A DNA stretch of 64,000 nucleotides from an uncultured Oscillospiraceae bacterium (GCA_934654755.1 CAKUGQ010000002.1:62001-126000), one strand, 5' to 3'. Shown: positions 26,544 through 35,942, counted from the first letter of the stretch. Notes: generated by a model from the sequence alone, not told the origin. Program-made: numbers and translations.

Positions 26544-26594
26544 ACCCCATCTCCCGGACGAGTATGCCGTCATACTTGTACCGGGAGATGGGGT
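26544..26594. repeat. Long hairpin downstream of ilvE
   Basis: The outer arms ACCCCATCTCCCGG (26544-26557) and CCGGGAGATGGGGT (26581-26594) pair perfectly over 14 bp, and the intervening segment has an inner stem AGTATG/CATACT. No T-run follows in either direction, so it may be a processed terminator, an mRNA stabiliser or a remnant of a mobile palindrome. Confidence 0.65.
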
Positions 26595-26659
26595 GAATTG
26601 AATTCCGGAAGAAGCAGCAAACAGACGGCGCACGTCGGCCGTCAAAAATTCGGACTTCT

Positions 26660-26752
26660 GTCATTGCGAGACCTGCGTCAGCGGGTCGTGGCAATCTCCT
26701 GCACGCTTTTGCGTCAGATTGCCGCGTCGGGCTGTGCCCTCCCCGCAATGAC
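26660..26752. repeat. Dispersed palindromic repeat, copy C1 (93 bp)
   Basis: Begins GTCATTGCGAGACC and ends CCCGCAATGAC, with inner arms GTGGCAATCTC and CAGATTGCCGCG. It is followed after 11 bp by a second copy in the same intergenic space. The region 26595-26970 holds no gene. Confidence 0.86.
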
Positions 26753-26763
26753 ACGCACCCATT

Positions 26764-26850
26764 GTCATTGCGAGGGCGGCTTTGCCGCCCGTGGCAATCT
26801 CGTGTAGTCTCTGCGTCAGATTGCCGTGTCGCTTCGCGCCTCGGAATGAT
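26764..26850. repeat. Dispersed palindromic repeat, copy C2 (87 bp)
   Basis: Begins GTCATTGCGAGGGCGG and ends with a diverged CTCGGAATGAT, inner arms CGTGGCAATCTCG and CAGATTGCCGTG. Its tip GGCGGCTTTGCCGCC is a perfect small hairpin. Confidence 0.85.
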
Positions 26851-26970
26851 GTGGCTGAAGTTTTTTGACGCACTCAGATGGCGCACGCCGCCGGCAGGCT
26901 GTTTATCGGCAAAATAGCCAAAAGCCGCCGCCGGTTTTTGGAAATACAGCCAAAATGCACAAGCACAGGA

Positions 26971-26999
26971 TTTACATTTTCGCGCGGGTCTGCTATAAT
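26971..26999 (+). promoter_or_regulatory. Promoter of the NhaC-type antiporter gene
   Basis: TTTACA (26971-26976) and a consensus TATAAT (26994-26999) with 17 bp between, 40 bp before the ATG at 27040. Confidence 0.8.
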
Positions 27000-27039
27000 T
27001 TATCAGGTTGACCCTAAACTGATTTTGAGGTGGTTTCCG

Positions 27040-28539
27040 ATGGACGATTCCAAAAAACGAAAGCCCGCACTGCCCTCTTCACTTGCCAATGTACTGAAGT
27101 TTTTGCCGCTCGTCGTCTTTGCGCTGCTCGTGATCGTGTTTAAGCTCGATCTGCTGCTGGCCGCGCCGATTGCGACCTTCTGCGCCGCCGTCGTTTACAT
27201 GCTGCTCTATCGCAGCAGCTTTGAAAAGACCTTCGAGCACGGAATGCAGGCGGCGCGCAGCATCATGATCGTCCTGTTTATTCTGATGTTTGCCAACGGG
27301 CTGGCCGAGTGCTTTATGGCCACCGGCGTCGGCGCTTCCCTCATCAATCTCGCGCTCAGGCTCGGTGTTACCGCGCGTACCATCGCGGTCGTGGCGCTGC
27401 TCGTTACCTCCCTTCTGTCCGTGGCGACGGGCACCTCGTGGGGCACCTTCGCCGCCTGCGCGCCGATTTTCCTCTGGCTCAATCATATTGTCGGCGGTAA
27501 CGTGCTGCTGACGATCTGTGCCATCGCCGGCGGCTCCTGCTTCGGCGACAACATCGGCATGATCTCCGACTGCACCGTGCTCAGCTGCGGCCTGCAAAGC
27601 GTGAAAATTATCGACCGATTGAAGCATCAGCTCTTTTGGGCGATCGGCTGCCTGCTGCTCGGCTGCGCTGCCTTCTTTGTTGCCAGCCTGCCGCTGCCCT
27701 CCACGCAGGGAGACGTGACCGCCGCCATTGCACAGATCCCGCAGGAGGCATATGACAATCTGCTTGTCCAGCGCCCGTCGGCCGTGCAGCTTCTGGAGCA
27801 GGTCAAGACCGGCGTTCCCATTTACATGGTGATCCCGCTGCTCGTCGTGATCGGCCTTGCCTTCAAGGGCGTCCACACCCTGCTCTGCCTCGGCGCGGGC
27901 ATGGTGGCTTCGCTGATTTGCGGCCTGATTGCAGGCACGACGAATGTCGGCGCGTGGCTTACCGATCTGCTGCTTGAGGGCTTCGGCTCGGCAGGAAGCT
28001 GGTCCGTCGTTATGATGATGTGGGTTGCCGCCTTCGGCGGTATCATGAATGCAATGGACGCCTTTGCGCCGCTGGCGAAGCTGATTGCCAGGATCTCGCG
28101 CAACGTGCATCAGCTTATGGGCTGGTGCGGCGTACTGTGCCTGCTCGGCAACGTCGCGCTGGCGGACGAAACGGCGCAGATTGCCACGATGGGTCCGATC
28201 ATCCGCGATATCACCGAGAAAAATGTCGAGTGCGATACCGAGGAGGATGCCTATCAGCTTCGCGTGCGCCTGGCGACCTTTACTTCGGCGATGGGTATCT
28301 ACGGCTCGGAGCTGATTCCGTGGCACTGCTTCCCGGTGTTCTTTGCCGGTATTGCCAACGCGGTCTACCCGCTGCGGCAGTTTACCAGCATCGACATCAT
28401 CGGCAATAATTTTATGAGCTATATCGTCATCGGTTCGATTCTGCTCCTGACCTTCACCGGTTGGGATCGCTTCATCCCTCGCTTCGGTCTGCCGAAGAAC
28501 GTGCGGCTGAAGAAAAACGTGCAGGCAGCCGCGAAGTGA
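27040..28539 (+). CDS. Na+/H+ antiporter, NhaC family
   Basis: A 499-residue polytopic membrane protein with about eleven or twelve hydrophobic segments. It resembles NhaC-type antiporters: a central SVATGTSWGTFAACAPIFLW region near residue 127, then GGSCFGDNIGMISDCTV near 164 with the conserved acidic residues, and CGVLCLLGNVALADET near 360. The ATG at 27040 (MDDSKKRK) is used because a consensus promoter ends at 26999; upstream in-frame codons would lie across the promoter. The ion could be Na+/H+ or Na+-coupled organic substrate, since some NhaC relatives exchange metabolites. It ends at a strong terminator and stands alone. Confidence 0.88.
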   Translation: MDDSKKRKPALPSSLANVLKFLPLVVFALLVIVFKLDLLLAAPIATFCAAVVYMLLYRSSFEKTFEHGMQAARSIMIVLFILMFANGLAECFMATGVGASLINLALRLGVTARTIAVVALLVTSLLSVATGTSWGTFAACAPIFLWLNHIVGGNVLLTICAIAGGSCFGDNIGMISDCTVLSCGLQSVKIIDRLKHQLFWAIGCLLLGCAAFFVASLPLPSTQGDVTAAIAQIPQEAYDNLLVQRPSAVQLLEQVKTGVPIYMVIPLLVVIGLAFKGVHTLLCLGAGMVASLICGLIAGTTNVGAWLTDLLLEGFGSAGSWSVVMMMWVAAFGGIMNAMDAFAPLAKLIARISRNVHQLMGWCGVLCLLGNVALADETAQIATMGPIIRDITEKNVECDTEEDAYQLRVRLATFTSAMGIYGSELIPWHCFPVFFAGIANAVYPLRQFTSIDIIGNNFMSYIVIGSILLLTFTGWDRFIPRFGLPKNVRLKKNVQAAAK

Positions 28540-28550
28540 CAGAATACGCC

Positions 28551-28585
28551 AAAAGCGGCGCCCCGTTGCACGGGGCGCCGCTTTT
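28551..28585. terminator. Bidirectional terminator between nhaC-like gene and metG
   Basis: A perfect 15 bp stem AAAAGCGGCGCCCCG with CGGGGCGCCGCTTTT around the loop TTGCA. It serves the plus-strand antiporter and the minus-strand metG. Confidence 0.92.
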
Positions 28586-28602
28586 CGTACATTTGAGATG
28601 CC

Positions 28603-30552
28603 TCAGCAGAGGCGCGAACCGGCAGGAATTGCATCGTCGAGCATGAGCAGATGCAGCTTGTCGCCGCGCTCGGCCGACAGCAGCATTCCGCAGGACTCCT
28701 GCCCCATGAGCTTGCGCGGGGGCAGATTTGTCACGGCGACGAGCGTCTTGCCCAGAAGCTCCTCCGGCTTGTAGAATTTTGCGATGCCGGAGAGAATCTG
28801 GCGCGGCGTGCCGCTGCCGTCGTCGAGGGAGAACTTGAGCAGCTTGTCGGATTTTTTGACATTTTCACAGCTCAGAACCTTCACGACCGTCATCTCTACC
28901 TTGCAGAACTCGTCGAAGCTGACGGGCGGCAGAGGCTCGGGCAGAGGATCGGCCTTCGGCTCCTCATGATGCGCCGTCAGCGCATCCAGCTCGGCCAGCT
29001 CCTTCTGTGCGTCGATGCGCGGGAAAAGCGCAGGGCCGTTTTCCACGACCGCTTCGCGGTCAAGCAGGCCGAACCGTGCCAGCGTGTCCCATTCGGCGGG
29101 CTTTGCTCCGATGCGCCGTTCGATCTCGCGCACGGATTCGGGCATGAAGGGCGTGAGCATACCGGCGCAGAGGCGCACGGTCTCCAGCAGATGATACATG
29201 ACGCACGCCAGACGCGGGCGTTTGGCTTCATCTTTTGCCAGAACCCACGGCGCGTTTTCGTCGATATATTTGTTGGCGCGGGAAATGACGGCAAAAATCT
29301 CCGCCAGCGCATTCTGGAAGGCGTAGTGCTCCATCGCGTTTTCGTAGCGCTCGCGCAGACCGGAGGCCATCGCGACCAGCTCCGCGTCAAGCGCGTCGTC
29401 GGCCCGCTGCTCTGCCGGGAGCTTTCCGCCGAAATATTTCTGCACCATCGCGACGGTGCGGCTGACGAGGTTGCCGAGGTCATTGGCAAGGTCGGTGTTG
29501 ATCGTGGAGATCAGCAGCTCATTGGAGAAGTTGCCGTCCGAGCCGAAGGGAAAGGAGCGCAGCAGGAAGAAGCGCAGCGCATCCGTGCCGTAACGCTCGG
29601 AGAGCAGATAGGGATCGACGATATTGCCCTTGGATTTGGACATCTTGCCGCCGTCGAGAAGCAGCCAGCCATGGCCGTAGACCTTTTTCGGCAGCGGCAG
29701 ACCGAGGCTCATCAGCATCGCCGGCCAGATAATCGCATGGAAACGCACGATCTCCTTGCCTGCGAAGTGGACGTCCGCCGGCCAGTATTTGTCAAGATCG
29801 TGATATTTGTCGTTTTCAAAGCCGAGCGCGGTCATGTAGTTGAACAGCGCGTCGATCCAGACATAGACGACGTGCTTCGGGTCGAAATCAACCGGCACGC
29901 CCCAGGTAAAGCTGGTGCGCGAGACGCAAAGATCCTCCAGACCGGGATCGATGAAATTGTTGACCATTTCGTTGACGCGGGACTTCGGCTCGAGGAAGTC
30001 GGTCTCCGTCAGCAGCTTGCGCACGCGGTCGGCATATTTCGACAGACGGAAGAAATAGGCCTCCTCCTCGGCATCGACGACCTCGCGCCCGCAGTCGGGG
30101 CATTTGCCGTCAACGAGCTGGCTCTCCGTCCAGAAGCTCTCGCAGGGTGTGCAGTATTTGCCCTTATAGGTACCCTTGTAAATGTCGCCGTTTTCGTACA
30201 TCTTCTTAAAGATCTTCTGAATGGCGGCGACATGGTAGTCGTCCGTGGTGCGGATAAAGCGGTCGTTGGAGATGTTCATCAGCTTCCACAGATCCAGAAC
30301 GCCCTTTTCGCCTGCGACGATGTGATCGACAAACTGCTGCGGCGTCACGCCCGCTTCGCGCGCCTTATCCTCAATCTTCTGGCCGTGTTCGTCCGTGCCG
30401 GTGAGGAACATGACGTCGCAGCCCTGAAGCCGCTTGTAGCGGGCCATCGTATCCGCCGCAACGGTGCAGTAGGCGTGGCCGATGTGCAGCTTATTCGAGG
30501 GGTAGTAGATGGGGGTAGTAATGTAAAACTTCTTTTTGCATTCCTGACACAT
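28603..30552 (-). CDS. metG: Methionyl-tRNA synthetase
   Basis: A 649-residue class I synthetase that charges tRNA-Met. It has the HIGH motif as KLHIGHAY near residue 21, the KMSKS loop GGKMSKSKGN near 300, and one zinc knuckle CTPCESFW...CPDC near 127-148. The C-terminal 110 residues are a tRNA-binding OB-fold of the Trbp111 type (FDEFCKVEMTVVKVLSCENV, read in part). The ATG at 30552 (MCQECKKKF) follows an AAGGA site; the ATG at 30579 is out of the ribosome-binding context and overlaps the VanZ gene. The VanZ-like gene is read just ahead of it. Confidence 0.97.
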   Translation of the reverse strand: MCQECKKKFYITTPIYYPSNKLHIGHAYCTVAADTMARYKRLQGCDVMFLTGTDEHGQKIEDKAREAGVTPQQFVDHIVAGEKGVLDLWKLMNISNDRFIRTTDDYHVAAIQKIFKKMYENGDIYKGTYKGKYCTPCESFWTESQLVDGKCPDCGREVVDAEEEAYFFRLSKYADRVRKLLTETDFLEPKSRVNEMVNNFIDPGLEDLCVSRTSFTWGVPVDFDPKHVVYVWIDALFNYMTALGFENDKYHDLDKYWPADVHFAGKEIVRFHAIIWPAMLMSLGLPLPKKVYGHGWLLLDGGKMSKSKGNIVDPYLLSERYGTDALRFFLLRSFPFGSDGNFSNELLISTINTDLANDLGNLVSRTVAMVQKYFGGKLPAEQRADDALDAELVAMASGLRERYENAMEHYAFQNALAEIFAVISRANKYIDENAPWVLAKDEAKRPRLACVMYHLLETVRLCAGMLTPFMPESVREIERRIGAKPAEWDTLARFGLLDREAVVENGPALFPRIDAQKELAELDALTAHHEEPKADPLPEPLPPVSFDEFCKVEMTVVKVLSCENVKKSDKLLKFSLDDGSGTPRQILSGIAKFYKPEELLGKTLVAVTNLPPRKLMGQESCGMLLSAERGDKLHLLMLDDAIPAGSRLC

Positions 30553-30575
30553 GGTAAAAATCCTTCTTTCGTGGA

Positions 30576-30983
30576 TCATTTTTTGAGTTTATAAATCAGC
30601 CAACAGAGCAGGCAGGCGGCGCCCGCCGCGCCGAAATCCAGCCAGACGTCCGGCAGGCGGCCGGAACGGCCGGGAATCAGAAGCTGAATCGATTCGTCGC
30701 ACAACGCAACAAAGAGGCTCAGGCAAAGCGGCTTGAACATCGAAAAGCCGCGGAGCCGGCGAAAGAACACGGAGGCCAGAACGCCGAGAGTAAAAAACTC
30801 GACGATATGCCCCAGCTTGCGAATCAGGGCTGCCGTCAGCCAGGGGAAAACGGGCTGCAGCAGCTCCAGCAGACCGCGGCTTTCGGAGGCACTGACGCTG
30901 CCGGTCATACAGGAATGCCCGAAGATGAGCGCGATCCAGAGACATAAAAAGGCCAGCGGCGCAGCATAACGGGACTTTTTCAC
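30576..30983 (-). CDS. VanZ family membrane protein
   Basis: A 135-residue protein with four predicted membrane helices. The family motifs RKLGHIVEFFTLGVL near residue 62 and DESIQLLIPGRSGRLPDV near 98 are clear; the latter is the VanZ hallmark. VanZ of enterococci gives low-level teicoplanin resistance, but most family members have no known function. A GTG at 30983 preceded by GGGGG is taken as start because it places the hydrophobic helix close to the N-terminus; a longer frame to 31052 is possible. It lies 23 bp before metG on the same strand. Confidence 0.83.
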   Translation of the reverse strand: MKKSRYAAPLAFLCLWIALIFGHSCMTGSVSASESRGLLELLQPVFPWLTAALIRKLGHIVEFFTLGVLASVFFRRLRGFSMFKPLCLSLFVALCDESIQLLIPGRSGRLPDVWLDFGAAGAACLLCWLIYKLKK

Positions 30984-31142
30984 GGCAGGAACCCCCTTTC
31001 GGAAGAAAATCTCGATTATTATACCACGCATACGGAAGAAATGCAAACACAATGCGTCGCAGTGAAACGAAACGCGGAGAAAAATTTACAAAAAGTTCGT
31101 CGCGCGTTCCCGAAAGAGTGTCGCGTTACTGCTGCGTTTTGC

Positions 31143-31171
31143 TTGTTTCGCGTTTCTCGCCGTGCTATAAT
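31143..31171 (+). promoter_or_regulatory. Promoter of the fused ABC transporter gene
   Basis: TTGTTT (31143-31148) and TATAAT (31166-31171) with a 17 bp spacer, 36 bp before the ATG at 31208 and its GAAAGGAG site. Confidence 0.75.
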
Positions 31172-31207
31172 TGAGAAAAATTTTGTTCTTGAGAGAAAGG
31201 AGCGGCA

Positions 31208-34200
31208 ATGCTTCAGCTTACGCATCTGAAAAAGCAGTATAAAACCGGATCGCTCGTGCAGACGGCGCTCAACGATGTCAGCCTGAATCTGCGTAAAAAT
31301 GAATTTGTCGCCATTCTCGGGCCGAGCGGCTCGGGAAAAACGACGCTGCTGAATGTGATCGGCGGCCTTGACCGTTACGATTCCGGCGACCTTCTGATCG
31401 ACGGCGTTTCGACAAAGCACTATTCCGACCGCGACTGGGACACCTACCGCAATCACACGATCGGCTTTGTGTTCCAGAGCTATAACCTCATTCCGCATCA
31501 GACCGTACTGGCAAACGTGGAGCTGGCGCTGACCATCTCCGGCGTCAGCCGCGCCGAGCGCCGCCGCCGGGCGCAGCGGGCGCTTGAACGGGTCGGCCTC
31601 GGTGAGCAGAGCCACAAACGGCCCGGCGAGATGTCCGGCGGGCAGATGCAGCGCGTGGCCATTGCCCGCGCGCTGGTCAACGATCCCCAGATTGTGCTGG
31701 CCGACGAGCCGACCGGTGCGCTCGACAGTGAAACGAGCGTGCAGGTTATGGAGCTGCTCAAGGAGGTCGCAAGGGACCGGCTGGTCGTCATGGTCACGCA
31801 TAATCCGGAGCTTGCGGAGCGCTACGCGACGCGTATCGTCAAATTGTGCGACGGGAAAACCACCAGCGATACCATGCCCTTTGACGCGCCGCGCGAACAG
31901 CCCGCCGCCCGCGAAAAGAAGCGAAAAAAGGCGTCCATGAGCATCCTGACGGCGCTGATGCTGAGCTTTAACAATCTGCGAACCAAAAAGGCGCGCACGT
32001 TCCTGACCTCCTTCGCCGGGTCGATCGGCATCATCGGCATTGCGCTGATCCTGTCCATCTCCAACGGCGTCAATGCCTATATCAAATCCATTGAGTCGGA
32101 GACGCTCGCCTCCTACCCTCTGCAAATCCAGAGCAGCGGCTTTGATATGAGCGGTATGATGGCGGGCAGCACGGAAAGCGGCCTGAAAAGCGAAAAGATC
32201 AGCGTCCGGCAGACCATCACCGGGATGCTCTCCGGCGTCAGCGTAAACGATCTTGCCGCGCTCAAGCGTTATTTTGACGGCGGCGGGAGCGGGATCGAGG
32301 ACGTGACGACGGCAGTGGAATACCGCTACAATGTGACGCCGCAGATCTACCGCGCAGACGGGGGCGGCTACCGGCAGGTGCATCCGGACACGACCTTTGC
32401 CGCGCTCGGCATGGGCTCCGGCTCGACGAACAGCCTGCTGTCGTCCATGATGAGCACGGACGTTTTTCACGTCATGCCCGCCGAGCCCTCTCTCTATCGC
32501 GACGCCTATGAGGTCAGAGCCGGCCGCTGGCCGCAGTCTTATCGTGAGTGCGTCGTTGTTCTGACCCCCGGCGGCAGTATCTCGGATTTCACCATGTATA
32601 CGCTCGGCCTGCGCGACGCGGTAGAGCTTGACGAGCTGATCCGGCGCTTCCTGAGCAACGAAAGCATCGGTGAGCCGGAGCAATTTCCGGAGTTTTCCTG
32701 CGACGACCTGCTGAATATTCAATTCCGCCTGCTCGACCGTTCGGAGCTGTACGTTTATGATGCGGACTATGGCCTGTGGCGCGACCGTGCGGACGGCGAA
32801 GCCGCGCGAAACGCGCTGCTGGCCACCGCCGAGACGCTGACGGTTGTCGGCGTTGTTTGGCCGAAGGAGGATGGCACGGCGCTGCTCCCCTCGGGCATTG
32901 CCTATCCCGCCGAGCTGACCGCGCACGCTGCGCAGAAGGCCGCGCTGAGCGAGATCGTCAGGCAGCAGCTTGCAGCGCCGTCCGTGAATGTTTTTACGGG
33001 CAAGGTGTTCTCCGACAACACCTCCGCCGGCAGACTCGACCTTTCGACGCTGTTTTCCGTCGATACCGACAAGCTTGCCGAGGCGTTTCGGATTGACGAA
33101 AGCAAGCTGGATGTGGATCTTTCGTCAATCTTTTCCGGCGTGGAGTCGGACTTCACCTCCCTTATGGGCTCCGCGCTGAAGGATCTGACACTGCCGGAGC
33201 TGCCCGCGCCCGACCTTTCGGCGCTGCTGCGCGGGCTGGATATTCGGATCACACCCGAAAATATGGACGATGCCGCGGCGGTCATTCTGGCCGCGTACCG
33301 CGCTTACGCCGCCGCGCACCCCGAAGCGGACTATGCCCGCCTCGGCGATTACTTCCTCGAATACCTGACCTCCGAGGAGGGGCAGGCGCGCTTTGCGGAA
33401 AATCTTGAAAAGATCCTCGCGGAAAACGGTGCGCTCAGCTTTGATCCCGCAGCGCTTCAGGCACTGCTCACGGAGCTTATGCAGGGCTATTGGGATTCCG
33501 TCGGCGGCGTCGTGCCCGAGGATCCCGAAGCCTTTGCGGCGTCTCTGCGCGAGTATCTGGAAACCGAGCAGGCGCAGGAGATTCTGCGTGAGGGAGCCAA
33601 AAAGCTTTTCGCATTCGACGAAGGCGTTAAGCTCCTGCCGGAGCAGCTTCGAGCCATGGCGGAGGATCTCTATGCGGGCTACCGCGACTATGCCGCCGCG
33701 AACGGCACGCCGGATCCGGAGAATTTCCAGGACACCTTTCCGGACTTCCTGAACGACCCTGCGACACGGCAGGCGCTCCTGAAGGCGGCAAACGAGCTGA
33801 TCAATCTGGACTCGCTCAAGGCACAGCTTTCCGAAGCGGTGCGCGATTACATGGAAAAAACGATGCAAACCGTCTCCGAGGCGCTGGCCAGGCAGCTCGA
33901 AGAGCGCCTCGGCGCGGCTGCCGAGGCTGCGATGGGGCAGCTCGCCGACGGTCTGCAGGAGTCGCTGAAGGAAAACATGGGCGAGCTTGCCGCACAGCTT
34001 GGCGGAGCGCTGTCCGTCGATGCCGACGCGATGATGTCCGCCTTCCGGCTGAGTATGGATGAGAGCAGCCTTGCGGCGCTGCTCGACTCGCTGACGCGCA
34101 CGGCCGACGACACGCTGAAAAGCAACCTCAAGACGCTCGGCTATGCCGACCCGGATGAGCCGGACGAGATCCGCATCTATCCGCGCGACTTTGCCGCCAA

Positions 34201-34735
34201 GGCGGAGATTGTAAACATCCTAAACGCCTATAACGAACACGTCAAGGCGCTCGGGCAGGACGATAAGGTCATCCGCTATACCGATATGGTCGGCACGATG
34301 ATGAGCAGCGTCACGCAGATTGTAGACATCATCAGCTATGTTCTGGTTGCGTTCGTAGCGATCTCGCTGGTCGTCTCCTCCATTATGATCGGTGTTATTA
34401 CCTATATCAGCGTCATGGAGCGCCGCAAGGAGATCGGCATTCTGCGTGCCATCGGCGCGTCGAAGCGCAACATTTCCGAGGTGTTCAACGCGGAAACCTT
34501 TATTGTCGGTCTGCTGGCCGGACTGATCGGCATCGGTATGACCCTGCTGCTGCTCATTCCTGCCAATGCGCTGATTCATTCGCTCAGCGGCGAGCAGAAC
34601 CTGAATGCCGTACTGCCGCTCGGTTCGTCGGTCATTCTGATCGCCCTGAGCGTGCTCCTGACGATTCTCGGCGGGCTGATCCCAGCCAAGGGCGCCGCGC
34701 GCAGCGATCCCGTCGCCGCTTTGCGGTCGGAGTAA
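31208..34735 (+). CDS. ABC transporter, fused ATPase and FtsX/MacB-type permease with very large ectodomain
   Basis: A 1175-residue single chain. Residues about 1-225 are a LolD/MacB-type ATPase with Walker A GPSGSGKTTL, signature MSGGQMQRVAIARAL and Walker B VLADEPTGALD. A first membrane helix lies near 265-285 (SIGIIGIALILSISNGV). A region of roughly 730 residues (290-1030) is outside; its second half is rich in Ala, Glu and Leu with long helix-like stretches, probably coiled coil. Three membrane helices follow, including the FtsX-like MERRKEIGILRAIGAS loop and a final helix ending PAKGAARSDPVAALRSE. MacB/FtsX-type systems drive export or signal across the envelope; the substrate here is unknown. 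Confidence 0.9.
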   Translation: MLQLTHLKKQYKTGSLVQTALNDVSLNLRKNEFVAILGPSGSGKTTLLNVIGGLDRYDSGDLLIDGVSTKHYSDRDWDTYRNHTIGFVFQSYNLIPHQTVLANVELALTISGVSRAERRRRAQRALERVGLGEQSHKRPGEMSGGQMQRVAIARALVNDPQIVLADEPTGALDSETSVQVMELLKEVARDRLVVMVTHNPELAERYATRIVKLCDGKTTSDTMPFDAPREQPAAREKKRKKASMSILTALMLSFNNLRTKKARTFLTSFAGSIGIIGIALILSISNGVNAYIKSIESETLASYPLQIQSSGFDMSGMMAGSTESGLKSEKISVRQTITGMLSGVSVNDLAALKRYFDGGGSGIEDVTTAVEYRYNVTPQIYRADGGGYRQVHPDTTFAALGMGSGSTNSLLSSMMSTDVFHVMPAEPSLYRDAYEVRAGRWPQSYRECVVVLTPGGSISDFTMYTLGLRDAVELDELIRRFLSNESIGEPEQFPEFSCDDLLNIQFRLLDRSELYVYDADYGLWRDRADGEAARNALLATAETLTVVGVVWPKEDGTALLPSGIAYPAELTAHAAQKAALSEIVRQQLAAPSVNVFTGKVFSDNTSAGRLDLSTLFSVDTDKLAEAFRIDESKLDVDLSSIFSGVESDFTSLMGSALKDLTLPELPAPDLSALLRGLDIRITPENMDDAAAVILAAYRAYAAAHPEADYARLGDYFLEYLTSEEGQARFAENLEKILAENGALSFDPAALQALLTELMQGYWDSVGGVVPEDPEAFAASLREYLETEQAQEILREGAKKLFAFDEGVKLLPEQLRAMAEDLYAGYRDYAAANGTPDPENFQDTFPDFLNDPATRQALLKAANELINLDSLKAQLSEAVRDYMEKTMQTVSEALARQLEERLGAAAEAAMGQLADGLQESLKENMGELAAQLGGALSVDADAMMSAFRLSMDESSLAALLDSLTRTADDTLKSNLKTLGYADPDEPDEIRIYPRDFAAKAEIVNILNAYNEHVKALGQDDKVIRYTDMVGTMMSSVTQIVDIISYVLVAFVAISLVVSSIMIGVITYISVMERRKEIGILRAIGASKRNISEVFNAETFIVGLLAGLIGIGMTLLLLIPANALIHSLSGEQNLNAVLPLGSSVILIALSVLLTILGGLIPAKGAARSDPVAALRSE

Positions 34736-34778
34736 CGGCGCTTCTGCTTATACGGGATGGCGTGTCGTCATAGTGATA

Positions 34779-34813
34779 CAATTGCCACGGCCCCGAAGGG
34801 GCCGTGGCAATTG
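34779..34813. terminator. Perfect 16 bp palindromic hairpin after the ABC transporter gene
   Basis: CAATTGCCACGGCCCC (34779-34794), loop GAA, GGGGCCGTGGCAATTG (34798-34813). The arm resembles the inner arm of the dispersed repeat (TTGCCAC/GTGGCAA), so it may be a collapsed repeat copy that now ends transcription. A short T-tract is absent. Confidence 0.65.
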
Positions 34814-34900
34814 ATTCCTATGCCATTGTGCGGGCGGCGGAACTGCCGCGACATTGCGAGACCCCGAAGGGGGTCGTGGCAATCTCTTGTACCGACAACT

Positions 34901-34989
34901 GTCATTGCGAAGGCGGCTCCGCCGCCCGTGGCAATCTCGTGTAAAACCCGGCATCAGATTGCCGCGTCGCTTTCGCTCCTTGCAATGAC
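34901..34989. repeat. Dispersed 89 bp imperfect palindromic repeat, copy D
   Basis: Begins GTCATTGCGAAGGCGG and ends CCTTGCAATGAC, inner arms CGTGGCAATCTCG and CAGATTGCCGCG. Same length as copies A and B. Confidence 0.88.
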
Positions 34990-35015
34990 GCGGGACGGGA
35001 GGAGCTGGCAGGGGG

Positions 35016-35816
35016 TTAGTCTCCGGTTTCGCCGGTGAAAACACACAATGCCTCACCGGTCAGAAACAACCGCGTGCGGTCATTTTCACGCAGAACGTCG
35101 ACCGACAGCACGCCGCCGTCGGTCACGACGCGCGTCCGTATACCCGTAACCGCGCCGCGCAGTGTCATGGCAAGCACGCTCGCGCCCGTACCGGTGCCGC
35201 AGGCCAGCGTGAAATCCTCCACGCCGCGCTCATACGTCAGCAGCCGCAGCTCGTTCGGCGCGGTTACGGCGCAGAAATTGACGTTTGCGCCGCGCGGGAA
35301 GCTCGGACTGTGGCGCAGACGTTCGGCGAGGCTGCGCAGAGTGTGCTCCGGGACTGCCTCACAGGGTACGACGGCGTGCGGGATACCCGGTTCGCCAAGC
35401 TCAATATAGTCGCACACCGTTCCCTCGATACACAGGCCGCGCTTCACCTCCGTGGGGGCGGTCAACTCGATTCTATAACGTGACTTATCGATACGCTCAC
35501 CGACGACCGGTCCTGCGGGCGTTTCTATGCGTTGAATTGTGCCGGAGAGCCCTGTGTCGTGGCAGAAACGGCAGATGCAGCGCGCGCCGTTGCCGCACAT
35601 TTCGGCTGTCGAGCCGTCATTGTTATAAAAAACCATTTTGCAGTCACCGCCGTGCTCCGGCGGCTCTACGATCATCAGTCCGTCCGCGCCGACGCCGAAA
35701 TGCCGGTCGCACAGGCGGCGTGCCAGTGCCGCATAGTCGTTCGGGGAAAGCGAACGGTCGAGGTTTGGCAGGAGCACGAAGTCATTGCCTGCGCCGCAGT
35801 ATTTGTAAAATTTCAT
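35016..35816 (-). CDS. dapF: Diaminopimelate epimerase
   Basis: A 266-residue PLP-independent racemase converting LL- to meso-diaminopimelate for lysine and peptidoglycan. Both active-site cysteines are visible: EMCGNGARC near residue 70 and LACGTGTGAS near 207. The start MKFYKYCGAGNDFVLL at 35816 has an AGGAGG-like site (CGGAGGCAGCT); the longer frame to 35984 crosses the divergent lysC promoter and is rejected. It is divergent from lysC-asd, so three steps of the aspartate-lysine route meet here. Confidence 0.96.
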   Translation of the reverse strand: MKFYKYCGAGNDFVLLPNLDRSLSPNDYAALARRLCDRHFGVGADGLMIVEPPEHGGDCKMVFYNNDGSTAEMCGNGARCICRFCHDTGLSGTIQRIETPAGPVVGERIDKSRYRIELTAPTEVKRGLCIEGTVCDYIELGEPGIPHAVVPCEAVPEHTLRSLAERLRHSPSFPRGANVNFCAVTAPNELRLLTYERGVEDFTLACGTGTGASVLAMTLRGAVTGIRTRVVTDGGVLSVDVLRENDRTRLFLTGEALCVFTGETGD

Positions 35817-35942
35817 AGCTGCCTCCGAAAGATTTCTGCCCCCATCATAACGCCTTTTTGCAAAAAAAGCAAGCCCCCGAGCCGCACGCCTTTGCGCGTG
35901 AAGCATATATTGAGTATGGGAGACGGTTTTGTAAAATAGTGC

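Larger units (their letters stand above)
34736..35015. other. Repeat-filled intergenic space between ABC transporter and dapF
   Basis: About 280 bp with no gene. It holds one perfect palindrome (34779-34813), a diverged partial repeat (about 34820-34890, with ACATTGCGAGACC and GTGGCAATCTC) and a full 89 bp copy at 34901. Confidence 0.75.

Noticed and set aside
22901..26645. Long minus-strand frames opposite the vor-ilvE genes (623 and 637 codons)
   Set aside because: They lie antisense to well-identified subunits and have the biased composition of shadow frames.
28651..30594. A 647-codon plus-strand frame opposite metG
   Set aside because: Antisense to a clear methionyl-tRNA synthetase; no recognisable domain.
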